Positions 1 to 10,449 of a DNA stretch of 64,000 nucleotides are shown here, one piece after another. The DNA comes from Mesostigma viride (lineage: Eukaryota; Streptophyta; Mesostigmatophyceae; Mesostigmatales; Mesostigmataceae). The stretch spans positions 3,365,909 through 3,429,908 of the forward strand of contig RPFO01000079.1 of the NCBI GenBank assembly GCA_009746045.1, in the 5' to 3' direction. The notes under the pieces are model-generated. The model made no database searches. It was not told the origin of the DNA and saw nothing but the letters and a program-made list of their open reading frames with translations. A program made the translations under genes and the position numbers. Each line of letters opens with the position of its first letter. Positions within the stretch are counted from its first letter, which is position 1.

Positions 1-208
1 TAGATTGTTTGGCATTTTCTACGGTAAATTTGTAAGTTACCCAGGTTTCAACTCTACGAGACTAGCCCAACTACGGTAGGAAAGGCGTGTGACAACCTAC
101 ACACGTGGCCGCAATCGCGTCAACCACGGGGCCCTTCCCCCTAGACGTACCAGAAAATTATCTCACCGGCCGGTTAGATTCTAGTATAGACTTCTTGCCA
201 TCAACCAA

Positions 209-1185
209 GGACGTGGCTCCGAACGGGACAGGACATGTCAATGAGACAAACAGCGCAGGTCAGAAACCTGGAGAATCCGGACCAAGGCAGCTTGAGCCTG
301 CCTCTATCTTTTCCGCGTTTTCGATCCAGTCGTATTCGAAGGATGATGAATATGAATTAATGGAGATGGAAATTATTGCATAGCCTTAATTGTTCATTGA
401 AATTATGGCTGGCTGATGCTAAGAGCGACTAGATGACCTAGACGGTGGGGCCGGAAACATGTCTTTGCGAAATCAGAATATCTTTGCGGACGTTCTGAGC
501 CTGGAACTGGATTCGTTGTCCACATCGTCGCGTCGCTGCAGCAACACGATGTTTTCTGGCATACGCGGGCTTTTGGTTCCCGCCGCACGTTTGAAAGTGC
601 TGTCCTCCGGATTTTTGCCTTTGCACCATGTGCAGTTCTTGGACGTTTGGAATCATGGCATGGCTAACGTAATGACTGACTAGCTAGACCTTTTCAGTGG
701 TTTCCCAGTTGCGGGTATTTCCTCGTAAATGGTGGGAGAGCGATCGCAGCAATGGTGCTTACCCCTAGACACTCCCGGCCAGTGGCTCAAAACACACGCC
801 CTGATCAAGCAAGCTGTTTCCGGCCCCACCGTCTAGGTCATCTAGTCAAGCTCTACACGTAAGCCAGCCATATGTAATTTAAATGCACAAGGCTACACAT
901 TTCCATCACCATTCATATTCATCATCCTGAACGACTCGAACACGCGGACAAGATAACGGCAGGCTCGAGCTACCATAGTCCGGAATCTCCCGATTTCTGG
1001 CCTGCGCTGGTTGTCTCCTTGATATCTTGCATGCTGTCTCCTTGATGCATGTTGTCTCCTTGATATCTTGCAAGCTAGCTTGATCGATCAGGCCGCGTAT
1101 GTTTCGATGGAGCCTATAACTGGCCGGGAGTGTCCAGTGGTGAGCACCATTGTGATGGCTCCGAATGGGACCGGCCGACATGAAT
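209..1185. mobile_element. Imperfect palindromic (inverted-arm) element
   Basis: The segment around 209-460 reappears in reverse complement around 815-1170. Shared blocks include the GAGACAAC..CAGCGCAGG..AGAATCCGGA signature, a stretch ending in GGATGATGAATATGAAT, and a block reading CTAGACGGTGGGGCCGGAAAC. The centre (about 460-815) is unique here. No transposase reading frame is visible, and the 92-residue frame at 105-383 lies inside the arm, so it is probably not a gene. Partial copies of the same arm occur near 7.1, 39.0, 40.7, 46.1 and 53.6-53.9 kb. It is most likely a non-autonomous DNA element; the family was not identified. Confidence 0.5.
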
Positions 1186-1423
1186 TAATTAATATCTATC
1201 ACACGTAACAGCGTATCGGCCTACATGTATGTAATATTCATTAATGTAACGTATAATTACGACCGAATGAATGAAAGCAAGAACGTGAATTGAATGACCG
1301 AATGATCTTTTGATTAATGCTGGGCCCTACACTCGGCAGTTATATACTACTATAGAGTTTGGGGCCATGGGGCCCCTGACCTCCGCCTTCTTCAAGCTAG
1401 GAGTGTTGCCGGCTCACAACGGT
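1186..1423 (+). repeat. Short retrotransposon 3'-domain fragment and AT-rich spacer
   Basis: Bases about 1355-1410 match the block at 58,157-58,205 that codes for the element's GAMGPLTSAFF motif, so this is a short remnant of the reverse-transcriptase element at 54.7-58.5 kb. The rest is AT-rich with repeated GAATGA words, and I see no gene in it. Confidence 0.5.
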
Positions 1424-4400
1424 ATGAAAGTGCCAAAAAATGCCCTTATAAGCCCTACATGGAGCAAATTGAGTCCAAACATGCTAGGTATTGGTAGGCA
1501 GCATGTCTAGGACACCAGTAGAAGGAATTTGACTTTCCAGAATTTTCCGACATCGGTTGGTCTATTTTTGGCATGTCTATTTTTAGCAACTTTCCACATT
1601 TTAATAGAAACAAATACCATTTAATATGCAAATAAAGAGCTCCTGACCTGGCTGTTTGCAGGTAGGCTAATGCCCATGTCTACCAACTGTGCACCAGGTC
1701 CCATGGTCATCTGACCTCATTTGGTGACAAACTGCCACCAAATGCTAGCAAAAACGCACTGTTTCACCACATCTCATTGCAGTTTCCATAGAACATGTGT
1801 TCAGCCAAGGCTGGAAATTTGCAATCACGTTACACATCATTAATGTAGACATGGCACAAAAAATCAGGTCCATCGTACTTATTTGGTAACAAAATGCCAC
1901 CAAATGCTAGCAAAAATGCGCATTTTTCGCGTTTTTTTAACACATTTCATGACAGTTTTCATACAAGATGTGCTCAGTTGGGGCTGGAAACTTGCAAGCA
2001 TATTAAATATCATCATTGTAGACATTGCACAAAAATTCAGGTCCGTTGTACTTCATTCATTGACAGCTCGCTAGCAAGTGTGAGCAAAAATGTGCGTTTT
2101 TTGCATTTCCGTCACATTTCTTGCAGTTTCCCATGCCAGATGTGCTCAGTTGAGGCTGAAAACAAGCGCGCATGTTAATAATCATCATTTCAGACATTGC
2201 ACAAAACTTCAGGTCCATCAAGTGTCATTGGGTTCACTGGTCCATGCAACACCTGCTAGTTTCCAGCTAATCACTCAACCTTGGATGCAAAGTTCTTTAG
2301 TAACGGTATGGCCAACTCCCACCAACTGTGTTGCTAACTGTTCAGACCTTTCACAGATAATATAACACAACTTTTGTGACGAATAGACAAAGATATATGA
2401 TACTACTATGAACAGTGGCTAGACATGGCTGTATATATGTGCATATGGCCTTGCTCAGGCAATTTTCAAGTAGGGGCTTGTTAGACATAAGAACTGCCAG
2501 CTGTCACGTTGGCTAGCATGATCAGTTCAAACCCACAGCATGCACGGTAGTCGCAAACTCAGCTTGGCAATGTAATAATCTAAGCATGCCAGGCATGGCT
2601 GCGATGTGTTTTGTGCGCCTTGATTCGGTAGCAGCACATCCCTTGGCAACCGGCCCGCCTGACTAAGGTTGCCACACATGGTCCTCTGCATCACCATGGA
2701 TGTCCCCATGTCCCTGTCTCTGTTATAGGGGCTCACGTTGCTGGCAATGCAGCTTCCAAGTTGGACTAGATCTCCTCAGCCAGCGCTGTGGTGCATAGCC
2801 AGACAGCTCATACACTGCTCAGTTGCTACCTCGAGGTTGCCGGCTTGAAATGTGCCACCAAAGGACTGCACTTGGCCGCCATCATACCTAGCATGAAGAA
2901 GCCACTGCACATCCCCGGTGAGCCGCTTGGCCACCATACCGCAGTTGTCTTCAACAGATAGTGCAAGGCCAATGGCCTCTTCATAGGCACGTGCCTTGTG
3001 CTCATGCTCTTGCTCTGGCCCTTGTCAGCATGAGATGCATGCCCTTGCATGCTTCACCATGTTTCTCCAAGCCATCCGTGACTACTTGCTTCAGAAATGT
3101 CATTCAACTCCTGCACGTCCTCAGCCAGACTGTCAAACTAGCTGGTGCCCCATCCCTCACTTTGGTGAGGACTGCGATTCTGGCTAGCAGCTTAGCGATC
3201 GTGCGTGGTTGTGCCTGAGTTTCTGGGTGAGTGGCAGTGGCATTGGAGCAAGAGGTGTTGAGCATGTGCGTGTGTCTATCCTCTTGACAAACAACCCCTC
3301 CCACCCCTGACATTGAGGAGTTTGGCCATGTGCCAGGTTGCCAGAATTCCGCAAACATGCATCATAGGGAAATAAAGGATGGCTGGTTGTGCACACGACA
3401 TGAGAAAACAAAACACACATACCTATCAGGAGGGCAGGCTTGGGTTGCTTCATTGGCGCTGGTTGCAGCGTGCGTAATAATAGCCCGCCATTGGCTCATT
3501 TACCCGTGCCCTTGGCAAGCACGCACAGCCTGAACTGCATGAACTGCATGGATGCGGCCGTCCAGGATGCCCTCTGCTCATCATTCAGGGGTATGAAGGC
3601 AGCTTGGGTGCTGGCGTGTAAGGCAGCTTGTGCATCAGTGTTTGCCGCCCGGCCGTGTGGCAGCACAGGTAGCTGGCCTAGCCCGGCCACTGTCCTCTCT
3701 CCACTCTCACGCAATATGCCACCCTCTCCACAAACCATGACAGTTCTCATGTGCATGCATGTCTTAAGATGCTTGTTGAAGGCAGATGCTTTCAGCTTAG
3801 AGATGGTGGGCACGTATGCAGTGGGTTTTATGGACTCACAAGCATGTGAAGCCATCAAGCATCAAAGAAAGCCACCAATTGCTTCTGGGTTTTCCATCAA
3901 TCTTCGTGGTCAACCATGTCATGCAACATTACTTGCCGTGAGCACAATGCCAATAAATTGCAGCATGTACAACTAGAGCAAAGCAACAGCTTTGTGATCC
4001 ATAGCCCTGACTGCAAATCATTGCCATCGGCGGCAATAGCGCTGCAAGGCTGCCAGCCAGCCCGTAATATCTTGCCCGCAATCCATCATGCAACCTTCCT
4101 AATATCCGTGTGAAGAATTCCTTGACATCCCTAGCCTGTAAGGTAACCTGTACGTCGCTGATGTGAAGAAAAGGCTCGCCATGAAACCGTAGCTCGCTAT
4201 ACGATTCATGACGCACTTCCCGTAAGATAAGAAGATGACCAAAAGAGAAACTCCGGAGATGGGGAACTGGTAACATATTCATCCGTGACAAGGTCAGGGC
4301 CTCAACAAGGAGTGAATTCGCCCCTAGATATGAATATGGGAACATACCGCTCGGAGGTATCCATGTCTGCCTTGCGCTTGATGTCTGTTTCGCACACCCC

Positions 4401-5046
4401 GCCGCAGAAACTCGTTCCGGCATTCACCTGCTGACCGCAGTTTGTGCATGTCCAGAGGCTGATAAAAGCCCCAACATCGTGGGCGTCTTTAGAGTCCACA
4501 AAGCCTGCATTAAACATGACGTTCGGGGCAAACGCAGATATATACGAAGTATGGGTCTGCCAAGCCTGACACAGCCTTGAAATTGGTCGGAAATATGCGG
4601 TAGCTCAGGAAAAAAAAATTGCAGCGGTAATGAAGAAAGTCGTTCGGTCAAAGTCTTTAGAATTAAAAAATGCGTCGTTTATGATCGAAACCCCGATCTT
4701 AGGGCGCACTTCATCGGGAATTTTTTTTGCTGCGGTCAGGTGGGGTCGAGAGAAAATCTGCGACCATTCAGGCACCCATCTATGAATGACGCAACATGCT
4801 GTTCGATTCCGCAAACTTTATGGCGAAAAAAAAACAGTGGTGGATCGAATAACACCTTAGGAGGATAATCGTAAAATTTCAGCCTTGATAGTGCCTTTAT
4901 ACACGCTCAGCATCGCCTGCCAGACCGCCATGCCTGTCGCCCGGAATTCGGTCACTTTCGTGCACGCGCACACCAAAAATCGCATTTGGCGCCACTTTTC
5001 GGGTACCGCTTACGAGGGCAGATTTTGGCGCGGCTCGTACCGTTGT
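1424..5046. repeat. Left arm of a large inverted repeat
   Basis: This arm is the near-complete reverse complement of three pieces in the right part of the window. Bases 1424-2570 match 62,605-63,770, 2570-4530 match 58,508-60,516, and 4530-5046 match 54,203-54,717. The left arm is uninterrupted, so it preserves the empty sites of the two insertions found in the right arm. Inside 1700-2250, a degenerate unit of about 170-180 bp containing CCACCAAATGCTAGCAAAAA and a TGTGCTCAG box is repeated about three times. Several open frames exist on both strands, but they are short, differ between the arms and have no recognisable domain. Confidence 0.75.
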
Positions 5047-5367
5047 GCTCCGGGAGGACCGGCTGGACCTGGAGGGCCAGCGGGCCCCATGGTCGGCGCG
5101 GACCTGGACGTCATATTGGCGTCAGCGCTTGTCGGTGGCGCTCGGACTCGGGCCATGGCTGACATCATGCTCCGCCGTACGCGGGCTGATTTTGCGGTGC
5201 AGCAGGGCTATATTAGGTTCCTCCCGTTAGGCGTTTCCATTGGTCTTATCGTAGTATAGAGCTTTGACATGGCTCTGTATATAGGTTTATAGCTGGGCGT
5301 TTGCTTTGGTTTGAGTGATTTCACTCTGCTGTAAGTAATTATATTTTTAATACTACATTAATTAATT
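5047..5367 (+). mobile_element. Truncated 3' end of RLE-type non-LTR retrotransposon (family 1)
   Basis: This fragment matches 58,200-58,507, the last part of the reverse-transcriptase element. It covers the coding end (ADIMLRRTRADF) plus the 3' untranslated region ending in GTAAGTAATTATATTTTTAA. It begins exactly where homology between the two inverted-repeat arms stops, so it is a separate 5'-truncated insertion. It carries 2-base insertions (CG near 5144, TA near 5211) relative to the other two copies, which breaks the frame. Its tail runs into a TTAA-repeat tract shared with the next element. Confidence 0.7.
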
Positions 5368-6296
5368 AATTAATTAATTAATAGACACGTGACTGCGTCA
5401 CGTGAGCATAAGTCCTCAGTGGGAGGGGAACATGGCCGGGATGGAATGGATGGTATAAGCTATCTAGGTCCTAGTTACAGGGGTGTGGGCACCGCGGCCC
5501 GAATCGCTATGAATGCCATACTTGGTCACACGCGGAGCCCCCACAGGCTTGGGGGTGGTCTCCTTCATCACTACTTGCCATCTATCCTTGCGCACCATCT
5601 GCCTCCATATTACAGACAAACCGGCAGGAGGCTCACTGCCCGGGGGTGAGCCCGTCACGTCTAGTGTAGCACATGTCCATGCCGAGTCTATCACGAAAAG
5701 TCCACGGGTGGCGGCCCTGCCGCGCGCGGCCGGGGGCACGCCAGGTGAGGACATATCGCCCAGGCTGGGCGGGCTTGGTGCCAGCTAGTCTATCTGATGT
5801 ATCTACCTGATCTGTGCGGGCCAGGTGCCCGGCTAGGCCCAGGCGCCTGTGCCTAATAATGTGGGAAACATAGGGCAAATCAGCGTACAAATCCTCATTA
5901 CTAACGTGCAAACCAAAGGGGATGTTAAGGGCCTTGCGCAGCATCTTGGGGACGGCGCCGTCGAGTCGTTGCTCCAGCTCCTGCATCAGTGTCCACGTCT
6001 CGGCGCCGTAGGTCAGGATCGTCAGAATGACGACCTTGAAGAGGTCACGCTTGACGATCCGGGGTAGGGCGGGGTTGCTCCACCAGCGGCGGTGGTCATG
6101 GAGGTGCGCCCACGCCATGCCGATCCGTGTCGTCATGTCGTCCTCGCAGTCAGGAAGCCAACTGCCGAGCAGCTTGAAGCGGCCTGAAGTAGGGTAGTTG
6201 ACCTCGGCATCGTCTAAGAGGCGGAGTGTGGGTGGGGGCCCTGCCATGCCGAGGGCCAGGGCCTCCGTTTTGGGGCTGATTTCTAGACCAGTTTAA
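5357..6296 (-). mobile_element. Non-LTR retrotransposon 3' end, family 2, copy A
   Basis: The minus strand encodes the C-terminal part of a LINE-type polyprotein, downstream of the reverse-transcriptase palm. It includes motifs such as LTYGAETWTL and RHRRLGLAGHLART, followed by a 3' UTR that ends in a TTAATTAA-repeat tail at about 5357-5383. It is 5'-truncated near 6296. Close copies lie at 31,460-32,470 (minus) and 34,575-35,396 (plus). Copy A carries a private CCGG insertion at about 5434 and extra bases near 5622-5640, so its frame is broken relative to the 34.6-kb copy. Confidence 0.75.
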
Positions 6297-6309
6297 TACT
6301 ACATATATA

Positions 6310-6403
6310 TATGAAAGTCTGTCACTCGCCCTCACTCGCACCGTGGCTGATGTGTTATTCCGCCGCACCCGGGCCGACTTTGTCGCGACCCATGCGGTCT
6401 AGA
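6310..6403 (+). mobile_element. Short C-terminal fragment of a third retrotransposon relative
   Basis: The plus strand reads SLALTRTVADVLFRRTRADF and stops after six more residues. This is clearly homologous to the ALTRAMADIMLRRTRADF end of the family-1 reverse transcriptase but is divergent from it. It is a remnant with no independent function. Confidence 0.55.
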
Positions 6404-7378
6404 TCCCTTCCAGGCCTGCATGGTGGGCCGGCAGCGCTGTTGCTGCGTGTAGTTTTGTGATGTATAGTTAGTTGTACCTTGTGCCGCTGGCGTGATCCTT
6501 GGATGTCTGTGTCAGATTACTATTAATTTCTTCAGGGTTATTCTCCCAGTTATCGGGTTTTTCCTTATGTTGCATGCCTATCTCACCTCCGTAATCTATC
6601 ATTCTCAATGAATATATATATGAAAGTGCCCAAAACTTGCTCATATACAATGCGTACATGCACACATTCCGCGTTTTCCGCGGCCCGGCACTGAACGCAA
6701 AGGTTTTCACCTTTGCGGAGTGTCTGATCAGAATGCACACTTTGCATGGCATTAGCAATGTTGTCCAATTATCTGGACAATTATTCTAATTCAAGCTGTT
6801 CATGCAATCTTAATGCGTTTTACTGTGAGACAGCTAATATTTCGTAAGATCTATATAGAAGGAGCTTACTGAGCCAATCTCTGCATAACAGACTTGTAGA
6901 TGCATGCCATGCGGCCATGCAACATTGACTGTCTCGTTCATGCACTTATGCAATTTAGCACACCTGAAAAAACGACACCATTCGTGCTGCTGGGCGAGAT
7001 ATAGAGGTTGGCTGGTTTTTGCGGGGGCACCCGATCGCCTGCAAAAAGTTTCATGACAAGCGCACTCATCTATCACAGATGCATCACGGGCGTTCGCCAC
7101 CTATGTATGAATCATCAAGAGACAACCAGCGCAGGACAGAAATGAATTATGTTTCCTATATTCAAAGTATTGAACCCCAGCTTTGCACTCCTGTCAGGTC
7201 AAGCTGTCATGGTCTCCTCCTATCTCTCACGGTTACTATCATACTGGTCAGGCATTCGAATAACGTTCATGTGCAGAAATTTCACTGTCCATGCGCACGA
7301 GATTGATGACCGTTAACTCTGCAAAAGAACAGCACAGATTTAAAGCACAGAAGACATCCGGCGAGTGAAATCACACAG
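6404..7378. other. Repeat debris without a gene
   Basis: Bases 6540-6630 hold a repeat containing ATTCTCAATGAATATATAT that also occurs at 63,820-63,880 and inverted at 45,635-45,665. Bases 6660-6745 are an inverted copy of 31,105-31,190. Bases 7105-7145 carry one copy of the AGAGACAACCAGCGCAGGAC signature. The open frames here are short and unsupported. Confidence 0.5.
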
Positions 7379-9757
7379 TTAGAAAATGCAGACTGGTGCC
7401 ATCCGCAGTGTGTCGGCAGAAGTTGCACCCGCGGGACGAATTAGGAAAATGGCAACAATTACGCCCAATACGATCACGCCCATCACCTGTGCGGCAGCAG
7501 GAGCAAGATGTTGTCTGAAGAAGCATATCCCCATCATCGACCAACAACAAACCGCAGTCTCGGGATACAGAAATTAACATGAGGGTTGGCAAGTACAAGA
7601 ACCGCGGGACCTGGGTGACCCGGCCCATTTGTTTGTCCACCAGGCAGGGTAGACAGGCTCCTCAGGATAAGACTTAGATGTTCAGGTCCCAATCCCTGGT
7701 GACCGATGCCAGTTTGCAAACCTTGCACCCATTCAAGCATACATTCACGCTCATGCCATAACCATACATGCGACCAACGCACGCGCGTGGCACTACTGCC
7801 ACCGCTACAAACAAAACACCCACATACCCTAGTGCTCATGCATATAAACCGCTTACCTTTGCGCTCATGCATGCACGCAGCGACCGCTCCAGCAGGGAAC
7901 AGTTGGCGCCCGGCGTTTGCATACACTCCCAGAGCGGCAGGCAGTCGCACTCTAGGTCTGCGAGCGACCGATCATCCGTTCATATACGATACACATACAA
8001 TAAACATCCGAAGCTTATACAGGCGGGTGCGTGGGACGATGGGTGAACACGTCCTATGGGTGACCAGGGTATGAGGTGAGGAGGAGGGTCCTATCCATGC
8101 ACAGGTCCCCGCGTTGGCCTACGTACGCACAAGTCCCCGTGGCAAGCCGTTGCCCGTGCGCAACCATGGGGAAACACAGGGGCGCGGCACAGGGGCGCAA
8201 CAATAGGGCAACACAGGTGTCCACAGGGCAACAAAAGGGGGAGGCGCCACCGCGCATGCGCGAGGGCCAGCAGGCGAACACACAAGTGGTTCAGGGGCCA
8301 GCGCAGTTGCCAGCAGTAGATAGCGGACGCTCAGAGCAGATGCAAGAGCTGGTGTCCGTGGGTCCATGTGTGTGTGTGTGTAGGCGTGTGTGTGGGGGGG
8401 GGGGCGCTCCTAGCGGGGTTCATTACGCGCAAGCACAACAGGATTTCTCACCCGAGTGGGCACACCAGAGGGGACAGGCCGTCTAGCCATGGAAGAACCA
8501 ATGGGCAGAGGGAAGGTGGGGGGGGGGAGGGAGGGAGGGAGGGAGGGAGGAGGGAGGGAGGGAGGGAGGGAGGGAGGGAGGGAGGGAGGGAGGGAGGGAG
8601 GGAGGGAGGGAGGGAGGGAGGGAGGGAGGGAGGGAGGGAGGGAGGGAGGGAGGGAGGGAGGGAGGGAGGGAGGGAGGGAGGGAGGGAGGGAGGGAGGGAG
8701 GGAGGGAGGGAGGGAGGGAGGGAGGAGGGAGGGAGGGAGGGAGGGAGGAGGAGGGAGGGAGGGAGGGAGGGAGGGAGGGAGGGAGGGAGGAGGGAGGGAG
8801 GGAGGGAGGGAGGGAGGGAGGGAGGGAGGGAGGGAGGAGGGAGGGAGGGAGGGAGGGAGGGAGGGAGGGAGGGAGGGAGGGAGGGAGGGAGGGAGGGAGG
8901 GAGGGAGGGAGGGAGGGAGGGAGGGGAAGGAAGATAGGGAGAGAGAGGCAGTGAAGAGAGAGAGAGAGCGGACAAACGGATCAAGACCTCTGGTGAAAGA
9001 GGCGCAAGAGCTCTGGTGCAGGAGGCAAAATAGCGAAAAGGTTTGGTCGAGGAGGGCAAACACACACCAATTTAGAACGCCCTAACATGTGACTCCATGG
9101 TGACATTTTCTCCCAGATAGCATTTTTGTGGTTGCCATTAAGAACTCAGCACGGTTGCAACCATGGTGCACACGCTAGGAGGTGCATGCCCTGCGGAGTT
9201 AGATGAGCACACCATCCTGCAGCTCTAGCATTGACAACTGGCCCTAGGGTGGGGAGGGTGAAAAGAGGTCGGAAAAACAGAAGGTAATTCCGGCCTCGTG
9301 CCCAAAATGTGTGGCTCGCACCATCCCTGCGCCCGCTTCGCGTAATGACCGCATCCGAGTTTGTGATCACGAACACCCAAGCAATCCCCCATACTACAGC
9401 AAAATTTAAGCAGTTTCTTTGTTTCATTCTAATACCGACAATACGCGCATAAAGGCCGTAAGGGCACCCATAAATTATGCAGTTGTACAACGCGAGTGGC
9501 AGGCGACTGAAAGGATGGCGAAACCTAAAGCTGCTGATGACGAAGTCCCGTTTGGTACCTAAACTAGAGAAGTACCCACCTTCTTGTCTCTCGTTGCGTT
9601 GGCTGGTCACCTCTGTGCCGACTTTTGTGAGCGTCGATTGCTTTTGCGAGTAAGCCGCATACCATGCCCCTGTCACGGTACCGGCCCCGGCGAACAGCGA
9701 CAGGAGCATCAAGCGCCCATTCCGGAAAGAGTATCGTTGGCCGAGGACCAGCGCCAT
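7379..9757 (-). CDS. Predicted small membrane protein with Cys-rich ectodomain (3 exons)
   Basis: The product is not recognised. The proposed exons (minus strand) are 9757-9580, 7957-7857 and 7486-7379. Their phases (1, then 0) join without a frame break and give 128 residues. Residues about 14-35 (after FRNGR) are hydrophobic and look like a signal anchor. Exon 2 encodes a cysteine-rich stretch (ECDCLPLWECMQTPGANC) and ends on a strong GTAAGC donor. Exon 3 encodes a hydrophobic helix (VMGVIVLGVIVAIFLI) and a short tail. An alternative acceptor about 27 bases upstream of exon 3 opens another frame with many cysteines instead of the helix. Intron 1 contains a 0.4-kb GGGA array. The start faces the channel gene start 692 bp away, suggesting a shared divergent promoter. 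Signal peptide, ectodomain and helix suggest a type I surface protein; this is inference. Confidence 0.42.
8521..8968. repeat. GGGA tetranucleotide array
   Basis: About 410 bp of nearly pure GGGA, with a few GGA phase slips, is followed by a short GA tract. The plus strand is all purine. It lies in intron 1 of the minus-strand membrane protein. The long Gly-Arg-Glu and Leu-Pro-Pro-Ser frames across it are artefacts of the repeat. Confidence 0.95.
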
Positions 9758-10449
9758 ATGGATTGCTTCAGATATGATGTCAAGCGAAGTATATATGACC
9801 CGCTCGCTCTCCTAAGCTTCCAATTGAATGTTTAATTCACATTCCATCGAGCCACTAGTAGGCGAGTTCTGCCATACAGCTAGTGCGAGTTCTTAGAGAA
9901 GTTACGGCTGCAGGCTTGGGCTCGATGGTTTTTTACTGCATTTAGGGATAAGCGTGCATCTCGGAACGTTGCAATTCCTCGGCTTGTACCTTGGCCTGAG
10001 CGCGTCGGCTTCCTGTGACAATTAAGTTGCAATATCTGCGGCATCCATAGTTGGTTTTCGCACGTAAAGAGGGCGTGAGTCAGCAGTCAGCTCAGGTTAC
10101 TAAAAATCTCCGGACAGCGATGCATGCCAGGAAGATCCGTTGCCATCCACGTGGCCCGTACGGCAGCGTGCAGCATCCCCGTCGGTCCTGACTTGGTAGC
10201 ATTGGGGGCAATTCGTGACCACCGACAGAGCACGCAAAATTATAATGCACCCCTTGCGAGCTGCCGGAAACCATTAATACTCGGCAGTCATGGCGTCGTC
10301 GACAAGCTTACGGTTCCGGCTCGGCCGCAATTGCTGTAATGGTGGCAAGGAAAAGATGGTAATGCTGGTGGTTTTACATTGGCGTGTGGATTTTAATTGG
10401 AGGTCATTAAGTGTGAGCAAGCTCTCGCCGACTCGTAGATGTAACCACT
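9758..10449. promoter_or_regulatory. Divergent intergenic region
   Basis: These 692 bp separate the start of the minus-strand membrane protein (9757) from the first ATG of the channel gene (10,450). No clear TATA box or reading frame was seen. The head-to-head layout suggests a bidirectional promoter, which is inference from layout only. Confidence 0.3.

Noticed and set aside
8368-9085. Long Gly-Arg-Glu and Leu-Pro-Ser open frames
   Set aside because: Translation of the GGGA tetranucleotide array; open in several frames on both strands.
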